From Myxococcales bacterium (GTDB taxonomy: Bacteria > Myxococcota > Polyangia > Polyangiales > Polyangiaceae), in NCBI GenBank assembly GCA_020430865.1, contig JAGQIY010001322.1, forward strand, positions 1 through 5,744: a stretch of DNA of 5,744 nt, read 5' to 3'. The notes beneath the pieces were generated by a model. The model had not been told where the DNA came from. It did no database searches and was given only the letters and a program-made list of their open reading frames with translations. Shown piece by piece: positions 1 through 4,922 of this stretch (its first letter is position 1; each line of letters opens with the position of its first letter). The translations under genes were made by a program, and so were the position numbers.

Positions 1-396
1 AGTCAGCTCGACGCAGGCGTTGCCGCGCGGAGTTAACTGGATCAACTTGCTGAGGGGCGCGATCTGGATCGAGACTGGCGCATCCAGGCGATAGCCCCGC
101 GCCTCGAGCACCGCCTCGAGGCCAGGATCTGCCAGCGGCGTCATCTGAAACAACACCTGGCTCGCCCCGAGCTTCTCGTAGAAGGCCTCGGCTTCGGCTA
201 CCTGTCGCTCGAGCTCCTCGGTGGCCCTTGGAGTCGTCGAGAGCGGCCACACGCTGTTCGCGCGCCGGGTGACCTCGCGCATGTAGCGCAGGCGCCAGCC
301 GTCCAGTTCACTGACCCGCTCGGCGGGCCAAGCAGCCAGCGCGGCGTGCTCGAGCGCGCTGACGCTGGGGGGCTCGGATTGTGGAGCGTTCTCCAT
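1..396 (-). CDS. GNAT family N-acetyltransferase, 3' end cut by window edge
   Basis: The minus strand is open from an ATG at 396 to the left edge, giving the first 132 residues of a longer protein. The opening (ALEHAALAAWPAER, then DGWRLRYMREVTRRANSVWPL) is the typical N-terminal block of a GNAT subgroup whose members begin with 'LE..AL.AWPA......DGW.LR.....RRANSV.PL'. It is followed by an acidic helix (EELERQVAEAEAFYEKLG) and 'VLFQMTPLADPGLEAVLEARGYRLDAPVSIQI', also characteristic of that subgroup. Family knowledge says such proteins transfer an acetyl group from acetyl-CoA to an amine; the substrate is unknown. The acetyl-CoA-binding core lies beyond the window. There is no Shine-Dalgarno before the ATG, but an extended -10-like element lies 11 nt upstream. 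The frame stays open further upstream, so the start is probable, not certain. The gene is divergent from the CDF exporter. Confidence 0.8.
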   Translation of the reverse strand, partial: MENAPQSEPPSVSALEHAALAAWPAERVSELDGWRLRYMREVTRRANSVWPLSTTPRATEELERQVAEAEAFYEKLGASQVLFQMTPLADPGLEAVLEARGYRLDAPVSIQIAPLSKLIQLTPRGNACVELT

Positions 397-407
397 CGTT
401 CGCTGCG

Positions 408-413
408 CGTATA
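408..413 (-). promoter_or_regulatory. Candidate extended -10 element for the GNAT gene
   Basis: Read on the minus strand this is TATACG, preceded directly by TGC, giving a TGn extended -10 arrangement. It ends 11 nt before the ATG, so transcription would begin only a few bases before the start codon. No good -35 lies at normal spacing. The match is modest (4 of 6) and is inference only. Confidence 0.25.
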
Positions 414-498
414 GCAGCCAGGCTGTGGAGGAGCCGTGGCAATCGTCCCCAACCACTGCCAAGGCCTCGCATTGCGCCGGAGGGCTCGGGGATTCGCC

Positions 499-529
499 TT
501 GCAATGGCATGACGAATCATTCATATGAA
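499..529 (+). promoter_or_regulatory. Candidate promoter for the CDF-ArsR operon
   Basis: A TTGCAA at 499-504 resembles a -35. Two overlapping weak -10 candidates follow: CATATG at 522-527 (17-nt spacing) and TATGAA at 524-529 (19-nt spacing). Either would put the transcription start near 534-539, at or just before the ATG at 539, and both lie inside the palindromic operator. The elements match consensus poorly, so the call rests mostly on position and on the lack of any ribosome binding site before the gene. Confidence 0.35.
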
Positions 530-539
530 CGATTCATCA
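510..539. promoter_or_regulatory. Probable ArsR/SmtB-type operator, 30-bp imperfect palindrome
   Basis: Thirteen of fifteen base pairs are symmetric about the centre between 524 and 525. The core TTCATATGAA (520/521 to 529/530) is a perfect palindrome and the outer arms end in TGA and TCA. Only pairs 4 and 10 from the outside are mismatched. TGAA/TTCA half-sites in a long, low-GC palindrome are what metal-sensing ArsR/SmtB repressors recognise, and a gene for such a repressor is the second gene of the operon that starts here. The last base of the palindrome is the A of the exporter's ATG, so bound repressor would cover the predicted -10 and transcription start. That this repressor binds here is inference. 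Confidence 0.72.
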
Positions 540-1495
540 TGCATGGTCACGCTCACGGAGGTCACGCTCATGGAGGTCACGGGTCCCGCGCCGTGGAGGA
601 TTCCGCGGGCCGGCGCGCGCTGACCTGGGCGCTCGTGCTCAACGGTGCGTTCCTCGTGATCGAGGTGGTGGTCGGCTTCATGACCAACTCCCTGGCCCTG
701 CTGTCGGACGCGGCGCACATGGTGACAGACGTCGGGGCGCTCTCGCTCGCCCTGGCCGTGGCCTTCCTCGCCCGTCGCGCGCCGAGTCCAACCCGCAGCT
801 TCGGCTTGCTCCGGGCAGAGGTGCTCGGCGCGTTCGTCAACGGGATCATCCTGGCCGTTGCGTGCTTCTCGATTTTCCGGGAGGCAATCGAGCGCATGCT
901 GGGTGAGCCTGTGGACGTCGCACCCTGGCCGGTGATGATCACTGGCGCGATCGGGCTCCTGATCAACCTGGGCAGCGCCTGGCACCTCTACCGTTCGGAC
1001 TCCCAGGGGCTCAACGTGCGGGGCGCGCTGGCCCACATGTTGGCCGATGCACTGGGGTCGGTGGCCGCGGTGGTCGCAGCGCTCGGCGTCTGGCTGGGGT
1101 TCCCCATGGCGGACCCCATCGCCAGCCTGCTGATCGGCGCGCTGGTGCTCTGGGGCACCTGGCGGTTGCTGAAGGATGCGACCCGGGTGTTGCTCGATTT
1201 CGCTCCTCGAGGCGTCGACGCCGAGGCGGTGCTGCGCGAGCTGGAGGCCGTGGATGGGGTGACTGACGTGCATGAACTGCATCTGTGGTCCGTCGACGGA
1301 CGCGAACCGATACTGTCCGCGCACATCGTCTACGATGAGCGGGTCGCTGCGACCGACCTGCGGGTGCGCGTCGAGGAGCTACTGGCGCGACGCTTCGAGA
1401 TCCGTCACACCACGCTGCAGACGGAGCCGAGACCCTGTCAGGCTCCCTGTGCGCTGTTCGACGCAGCGGTGGTGCACGCGGAGGCCAAGCCTTGA
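539..1495 (+). CDS. CDF family divalent metal exporter (CzcD/ZitB type)
   Basis: A 318-residue inner-membrane cation diffusion facilitator that would export Zn2+ (possibly Cd2+ or Co2+) in exchange for protons. It opens with a His-rich tail (H2 to H15, GHAHG repeats). Six hydrophobic segments lie near residues 27-47, 50-75, 94-113, 130-149, 163-186 and 192-211. TM2 carries H60-M-V-T-D64 and TM5 carries H166-M-L-A-D170, the HxxxD pair that forms the transport site in zinc-type CDFs. The cytosolic C-terminal domain has the family signatures HELHLWSV (245-252) and RHTTLQTE (289-296), then a CxxxC (C300, C304) near the end. The length is normal for the family. The ATG at 539 was chosen because it starts the His-rich tail; the frame extends upstream to a GTG at 425 and an ATG at 509, but those would read through the operator. 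No Shine-Dalgarno is seen, so the message may be leaderless. It overlaps the downstream repressor gene by 4 nt. Confidence 0.93.
   Translation: MHGHAHGGHAHGGHGSRAVEDSAGRRALTWALVLNGAFLVIEVVVGFMTNSLALLSDAAHMVTDVGALSLALAVAFLARRAPSPTRSFGLLRAEVLGAFVNGIILAVACFSIFREAIERMLGEPVDVAPWPVMITGAIGLLINLGSAWHLYRSDSQGLNVRGALAHMLADALGSVAAVVAALGVWLGFPMADPIASLLIGALVLWGTWRLLKDATRVLLDFAPRGVDAEAVLRELEAVDGVTDVHELHLWSVDGREPILSAHIVYDERVAATDLRVRVEELLARRFEIRHTTLQTEPRPCQAPCALFDAAVVHAEAKP
545..582 (+). repeat. 15-bp tandem repeat coding for the His-rich N-terminus
   Basis: Two copies of GGTCACGCTCAYGGA (545-559 and 560-574) differ at one base, and a third partial copy, GGTCACGG, runs to 582. Each unit encodes GHAHG. In CDF proteins such His-rich tails bind or buffer metal. 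The in-frame repeat could change copy number by slippage without breaking the gene. Confidence 0.85.
1480..1484 (+). promoter_or_regulatory. Shine-Dalgarno that fixes the ArsR start
   Basis: GGAGG lies 7 nt before the TTG at 1492, inside the end of the exporter gene. It supports TTG as the true start and supports translational coupling, because the TTG overlaps the exporter's TGA. Confidence 0.75.
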
Positions 1496-1851
1496 AGCGC
1501 GCCAGCCGCGTCGCTCTGCACCTCGAGCGCGAGGTTTTGCCACGCGGCAACGTCGAGCGCGGCCCCTCACCCCGAGCCCTGGAGAACGCGGTGGATCTAT
1601 TGAGCGCGATGGCTCATCCAGCGCGGCTGCGCGTGCTCCTGGCGTTGTGTCGGCGCGGCCCGCAGAGCGCCGGGGTGCTGGCGACGCTCTGCGGCCTGGA
1701 ACAGAGCGCAGCGAGTCATCAACTGCGGGTGCTGCGCGACGCCCGTCTCGTGGAGTCCCAGCGTGACGGAAAGCGCATCATCTATCGCCTGGTCGATGAG
1801 CACGTGGCGCAGATCGTCGAAGACGCCGTCGCTCACGCCGCCGAGTCCTAG
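1492..1851 (+). CDS. ArsR/SmtB family metal-sensing repressor
   Basis: A 119-residue winged-helix repressor, close to the 122 residues of SmtB. The helix-turn-helix core is SAMAHPARLRVLLAL (38-52) through QSAASHQLRVLRDARLVES (71-89), followed by the wing QRDGKRIIYRL (90-100). The last helix contains D102, H104, H115 and E118, with exactly the spacing of the alpha-5 zinc site of SmtB/CzrA (D-x-H, ten residues, H-x-x-E). The alpha-3 ELCVGD metal site is absent, as the matching stretch reads PQSAGV, so a CzrA-like alpha-5-only Zn/Co sensor is most likely. From family knowledge, the apo dimer binds the operator and metal releases it. The TTG start overlaps the exporter stop (TTGA, 1492-1495) and has a good Shine-Dalgarno. 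The likely target is the palindrome at 510-539, making the operon self-regulated. Its stop overlaps that of the convergent phosphatase gene. Confidence 0.92.
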   Translation: MKRASRVALHLEREVLPRGNVERGPSPRALENAVDLLSAMAHPARLRVLLALCRRGPQSAGVLATLCGLEQSAASHQLRVLRDARLVESQRDGKRIIYRLVDEHVAQIVEDAVAHAAES

Positions 1852-2843
1852 AAGAAGCCGCGGGCGCCCACTCCCACCGAGTCGCGGTCGAGCACGGGGG
1901 CGACGGCGACCTGAACTGGCGCTGGATCGAGGTCTGCATCGGCCTCAGCGGGTTGCGAGTAGTGGAAGAGATAGGGCACCCCGAGACCGGAGAGCAAACC
2001 GACCCCGGTGCCCACGAGCACGTCGGAGGTCCAGTGCTTGTCGGCGACGATGCGCAACGCGCCAACGGTGCCGGCGCTCGCCAGCGCGAGGCCACAGATC
2101 CCGTAGTCCAGCGCCGGGTCGCCGTACAGTTCGAGATGGATGTGGTGCATGCACACGAGGGACGCAGCGGTGAAGCTCATGGAGCTGTGGCCGCTGAAGG
2201 CGCTCGCGGTTCGCCCTGGATTCGCCGGGTTGCAGGCGGGCTCGTAGTGGGGGTCGTGCTTGCAGCCCTCGAGGCTGGGTCTTCCGCGGCCCAGCGCCTT
2301 GTGCGGTATGCGAGTGAGCAAGAACGCGAAGCCAAACGCTTGCCAGTCGATCAAGGTCAGCTGCAGGGCGACGTCGGTGTTGCCAGAGTCTCCCAGCAGC
2401 GGCGTCAGGGCGGAGTCGAAGACCGAGAAGGCCATCGTGGAGTACCAGGCCATGTCGCTGAGGTGCGCTGCGCGCGTGCGACCTGCATGAGAGCGAGCGA
2501 CCAACAGCTTGCGTGCCTGGTCGTCGAAGAGGATCCCACGTCGCCAGCCGCTGTCCGCCAGTGGAAGTCCCAGCTCCAGGGCCAGTCCAGCGGCGGACTG
2601 CGTGAGGCTCAGGCCAAGCTGAGCCTCGCTGAACCGTGGATACCGCCACTCGAGCCGATGGGGAGCGTCCCCAGCGAACTCGTCGTACGACTCAGGAGCC
2701 GGCAGAGCGCTGGAGCGCGATTTCTCCGTGGAATCTTTGGTGCCCGCGGGCTCCTCTCGCGCGGCCACGCAGCCGGACCAGCTGAGCGTCAAGGTCAGCA
2801 CGCTCGCGGCGACTCGCCACGCCAGACTGGGACGTTCTTGCAC
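1848..2843 (-). CDS. PAP2-family phosphatase with lipoprotein-like signal
   Basis: A 331-residue protein from a GTG at 2843; a TTG at 2861 would add six residues. Neither start has a clear Shine-Dalgarno. GTG gives a compact signal: short basic start, hydrophobic run (VAASVLTLTLSWSG), then C25. The lipobox is imperfect (Trp at -3). A Ser/Glu/Pro-rich linker follows. PAP2 phosphatases remove phosphate from lipids or other monoesters using two His and an Arg/Lys set. Motif 3 is intact (R264, H270, D274 in RIVADKHWTSD). Motif 2 is FSGH (216-219), not PSGH. Motif 1 reads K182-ALGRG-RP, one residue shorter than the usual K-x6-RP. A Cys/His-rich insert (GCKHDPHYEPACN, 193-205) lies between motifs 1 and 2. 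Several hydrophobic helices surround the motifs. The C-terminus ends in Phe after a strand-like stretch. Substrate unknown. It lies 137 nt downstream of the CBS gene on the same strand, so co-transcription is possible. Confidence 0.8.
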   Translation of the reverse strand: MQERPSLAWRVAASVLTLTLSWSGCVAAREEPAGTKDSTEKSRSSALPAPESYDEFAGDAPHRLEWRYPRFSEAQLGLSLTQSAAGLALELGLPLADSGWRRGILFDDQARKLLVARSHAGRTRAAHLSDMAWYSTMAFSVFDSALTPLLGDSGNTDVALQLTLIDWQAFGFAFLLTRIPHKALGRGRPSLEGCKHDPHYEPACNPANPGRTASAFSGHSSMSFTAASLVCMHHIHLELYGDPALDYGICGLALASAGTVGALRIVADKHWTSDVLVGTGVGLLSGLGVPYLFHYSQPAEADADLDPAPVQVAVAPVLDRDSVGVGARGFF

Positions 2844-2980
2844 AACCCTGACCAGCAGCAAGTGCCGGACCAGCGTCGACCCCGGCGCGCGACGCGCGGA
2901 ACTGGCGAGAACCCAGCTGTTCCCGGCTCAGCGGGGGAGACGACGAGGGTGGCGGAGTTCCCGCATCGTGGAGAGCCGCC

Positions 2981-3382
2981 TCACTCCAGGTTGCCACCAC
3001 GGGTGACGTAGCAGCGCAAGACGTCCATCGGCGTGACGATGCCGACGAGGTGTCCGTCGGCGTCGACGACCACCAGCCGATGCGTGCCCGTCTCGACCAT
3101 GCGCTTGGCTGCGTCGAGCACGGTGTCCGTGTCTCGCACCGCGAACAGCGCCGGCGTCATCGCCTGGCTCGCGGTCGTGCCGTTGCTCTGGGGGACGTCG
3201 TCCCCCACTCGACTCGGGTCGTTGAGATCGCTGCGGGAGACGATCCCAAGCAGGTGCCCGTCACCGTCCTTCACCGGTGCACCCGTAACCCCACGGATAC
3301 GCAGTCCCCAGGCGACATCCTTCACCGTGGCGTCGGGGGACACGGTGAGCACGTTACGGGTCATGATGTCAGAGACGAGCAC
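2981..3382 (-). CDS. Two-CBS-domain protein
   Basis: A 133-residue cytosolic protein made almost entirely of a CBS pair (Bateman module). The first CBS runs from about residue 2 to 60 (SDIMTRNVLTVSPDATVKDVAWGLRIRGVTGAPV, then HLLGIVSRSDL). The second runs from about 71 to 128 (ASQAMTPALFAVRDTDTVLDAAKRMVETGTHRLVVV, then HLVGIVTPMDVLR). Both have the GIVS/T-x-x-D motif that contacts adenosine nucleotides in many CBS proteins. Such stand-alone pairs usually sense AMP, ATP or SAM, or regulate a partner enzyme or channel; no partner is evident. The GTG at 3382 was chosen because AAGGAGG sits 4 nt upstream. The frame stays open for a further 828 nt upstream, but that part reads as antisense of the ATPase gene and shows no domain. 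Confidence 0.88.
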   Translation of the reverse strand: MLVSDIMTRNVLTVSPDATVKDVAWGLRIRGVTGAPVKDGDGHLLGIVSRSDLNDPSRVGDDVPQSNGTTASQAMTPALFAVRDTDTVLDAAKRMVETGTHRLVVVDADGHLVGIVTPMDVLRCYVTRGGNLE

Positions 3383-3386
3383 GGTT

Positions 3387-3393
3387 CCTCCTT
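3387..3393 (-). promoter_or_regulatory. Strong Shine-Dalgarno for the CBS gene
   Basis: AAGGAGG on the minus strand, 4 nt before the GTG at 3382. It is the best ribosome binding site in the window and decides the start within a much longer open frame. Confidence 0.8.
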
Positions 3394-3480
3394 CTGCGAG
3401 CCGCGGCTCAGCCGACGGATCTTCGCTTCGCCAGAGCAACCCCCGTGCCGACTCGACGCATGGCTTGCGGGACCGCGAAA

Positions 3481-3494
3481 AAATTCGTGAATTT
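3481..3494. promoter_or_regulatory. AT-rich inverted repeat in a divergent intergenic region
   Basis: AAATTC-GT-GAATTT has perfect 6-bp arms around a 2-nt centre, in the most AT-rich patch of the 3383-3661 gap between the divergent CBS and ATPase genes. It could be a regulator site or simply promoter-like DNA. It lies about 100 nt from the CBS start and 168 nt from the ATPase start. The rest of the gap shows nothing recognisable apart from the CBS ribosome binding site and a GC palindrome at 3398-3409. Confidence 0.35.
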
Positions 3495-3661
3495 GGGGGT
3501 GAGACGCTCCAGGTGCCTCCCACCTCCAGCCAAAGCCACCGCAGCCCCTGCGCAACGACGGCTCGAGTGGGCGCACCGACGCAGGCTTTGCGGGCTGCTG
3601 CCAAGGGGGGTGAACGCGAAGCCTGCACTGGTCTCGCCGACGACGGAGTAAGCTCCTTCGC

Positions 3662-4291
3662 GTGAGTCATCGTCCCGAAAAGCTCCACGTCAACGAGAAC
3701 GGCATCCGACGTACCCGCATCGTCGTCACGGGCGGACCCGGTGGCGGCAAGACCACAGCCGCGGACCTGTTCCGCCGGGAGCTCGGCGAGCAAGTCGTGA
3801 ACGTGCCCGAGGCGGCAACGATCATGTTTGGCGGAGGTTTCCCACGCTGCACCGAGCCCCGCGGGCTGCGCTGTGTGCAGACGGCCATCTATCACGTCCA
3901 ACGCAACCTGGAAGACGTCCAGTCCTACCGCTATCCCGATCGCGTGCTGCTCTGTGATCGCGGGACGGTGGACGGCGCTGCGTACTGGCCCGACGACGGG
4001 ACTTCGTTCTTCGACAGCCTGCAGACCTCGCTCGAGGCCGAGCTCGAGCGCTACGACGCCGTCGTGTTCTTCGAGACCGCTGCCGCGGGAGGGCTGGGTA
4101 TCGAGGGCGGCAATCGTGTGCGTATCGAGAGCCAAGAAGAGGCGATCGCGCTCGACATGAAGCTGCGTCGTCTCTGGTCCCAGCACCCGAACTTCACGCT
4201 CATCCCCCACTCGCCGAGCTTCCTCGGCAAGATCACCACGGCCCTATCCACGCTACAGCGCTTGGTGGCCGAGATGGCGCGGCGCCGCTGA
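3662..4291 (+). CDS. P-loop ATPase/kinase, AAA_28 (NadR-kinase-like) type
   Basis: A 209-residue cytosolic ATP-binding protein. The Walker A loop is GGPGGGKTT (24-32, K30), right after a beta strand (RIVVTG). VPEAATIMFGGG (48-59) matches the 'VPEAAR' stretch of this family, and a Walker-B-like RVLLCDRGTVDGAAYW (94-109) follows, with C98-D99-R100-G101. YDAVVFFETA (131-140), NRVRIESQEEAIALDMKLRRLWSQHP (151-176) and IPHSPSFLGKI (181-191) complete the AAA_28 pattern of an ATP-dependent kinase-like fold. The substrate is unknown. The GTG start at 3662 has only a distant GGAG (3645-3648). The first 16 residues are likely a flexible tail. The stop lies one base from the stop of the convergent Fur-family gene. 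The antisense strand is open over most of the gene but shows no family features. Confidence 0.82.
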   Translation: MSHRPEKLHVNENGIRRTRIVVTGGPGGGKTTAADLFRRELGEQVVNVPEAATIMFGGGFPRCTEPRGLRCVQTAIYHVQRNLEDVQSYRYPDRVLLCDRGTVDGAAYWPDDGTSFFDSLQTSLEAELERYDAVVFFETAAAGGLGIEGGNRVRIESQEEAIALDMKLRRLWSQHPNFTLIPHSPSFLGKITTALSTLQRLVAEMARRR

Positions 4292-4292
4292 G

Positions 4293-4733
4293 TCAGGCGC
4301 AGCTGTCGCAGAGCCCACGCACCTGGATCTCGAGGTCGCTGCCCTTCAACGCCTTGGGTGCACCACGGCTCGGAGACAACGTCACGCTCTCCGCGGGCAG
4401 GCACTCCACGGCGCCGCAGGAGGCGCACACGAAGTGGGCGTGGCTGTCCTCGTGCTCGTGATGCTCTCCGGATGCGAGTTCGAAGCGCCACACGTGGTCG
4501 CCGAGATCGCTGCGTCGTAGCAGGCCCGCGTCCGTCAAGTCGATCAGGTTGCGGTAGACCGTTGCTCGGTCGAAGCCCTCCTCCGCGAGACCGTCCGCGA
4601 TGTCTCCATGGCTCAGCGGAGTGGTGGCCGCGCCCAGGGCGCTCAGCACGCGGACGCGAGGAATCGTCGCGCGCAGACCGGCAGCCCGGAGGGCGTCCCG
4701 GAGCTCGCGCTGGTTGTTGGCCGACCGGCTCAT
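4293..4733 (-). CDS. Fur-family metal-dependent transcriptional regulator
   Basis: A 146-residue regulator of normal Fur-family length. The N-terminal DNA-binding domain has LRDALRAAGLRATIPRVRVLSAL (11-33) and the recognition region DRATVYRNLIDLTDAGLLRR (55-74). The dimer and metal domain begins with a His/acid-rich stretch (GEHHEHEDSHAHFVC, 89-103). Two CxxC pairs, C103/C106 and C142/C145, form the structural zinc site, and an extra C111 is present. Fur proteins bind DNA when loaded with Fe, Zn, Mn or Ni, or react to peroxide (PerR). The subtype cannot be settled here: Zur or PerR is as possible as Fur. The ATG at 4733 has no Shine-Dalgarno, and a -10-like TAGACT ends 6 nt before it, so the message is probably leaderless. 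A perfect inverted repeat over the -35 suggests autoregulation. Confidence 0.92.
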   Translation of the reverse strand: MSRSANNQRELRDALRAAGLRATIPRVRVLSALGAATTPLSHGDIADGLAEEGFDRATVYRNLIDLTDAGLLRRSDLGDHVWRFELASGEHHEHEDSHAHFVCASCGAVECLPAESVTLSPSRGAPKALKGSDLEIQVRGLCDSCA

Positions 4734-4739
4734 GCATGG

Positions 4740-4768
4740 AGTCTAGGAACAGGGCAGGTGTGTTGCAA
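4740..4768 (-). promoter_or_regulatory. Promoter of the Fur-family gene, probably leaderless
   Basis: On the minus strand TTGCAA (4768-4763) and TAGACT (4745-4740) are separated by exactly 17 nt; each matches consensus at 4 of 6 positions. The A of the ATG at 4733 falls 7 nt after the -10, the usual position of a transcription start. There is no ribosome binding site between. The -35 lies inside the inverted repeat at 4761-4776. Confidence 0.55.
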
Positions 4769-4776
4769 CTGCAACA
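4761..4776. promoter_or_regulatory. Candidate Fur-family box, 16-bp inverted repeat
   Basis: TGTTGCAACTGCAACA is a perfect inverted repeat with 7-bp arms around a 2-nt centre, 28 nt before the Fur-family start and over its predicted -35. Length and symmetry suit a Fur-family dimer site. The sequence is not the classical iron Fur box, and TTGCAA arms recall nickel- or zinc-type boxes, but that comparison is from memory. It could also act on the metallophosphoesterase gene, which starts 147 nt away in the other direction. Confidence 0.65.
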
Positions 4777-4922
4777 GCGTCGCGCCACGCTCTAGGCATG
4801 CGCTGGGCTCGACTCGCGACACTTGGCCGCAAGCGCCTTCACAGGCGTGACTTGTTGGTTACGCTGGGTCTTCGGGTTTGCCGCGGCCCAGGCTGCTGGC
4901 GACACTGCGCGGACTGAACGCT

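Noticed and set aside
425..538. Upstream GTG (425) or ATG (509) start for the exporter
   Set aside because: The added residues are not CDF-like, neither start has a ribosome binding site, and translation would pass through the operator palindrome. The ATG at 539 begins the His-rich tail.
521..1324. 267-codon open frame antisense to the CDF exporter
   Set aside because: Mirrors the exporter's codons; the exporter has all family motifs.
2862..2980. GC hairpins (CGCGC-GAC-GCGCG at 2886-2898 and a CCCG/CGGG pair near 2922-2938) as a terminator after the CBS gene
   Set aside because: Stems are short and no T-run follows on the minus strand, so an intrinsic terminator is not supported.
1953..3011. 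352-codon open frame on the plus strand opposite the PAP2 gene
   Set aside because: Low-complexity composition and no domain, whereas the minus strand has PAP2 motif 3 and a signal sequence.
2981..4210. 409-codon open frame on the minus strand covering the CBS gene and the antisense of the ATPase
   Set aside because: Only the last 133 codons resemble a family, and AAGGAGG marks the GTG at 3382. The rest is antisense to a gene with intact Walker A and family motifs, and long antisense frames are usual at this GC content.
4838..4865. TTCACA-16-TACGCT as a promoter for the metallophosphoesterase
   Set aside because: The -10 matches at only 3 of 6 positions and the spacing to the gene is 57 nt with no further support.
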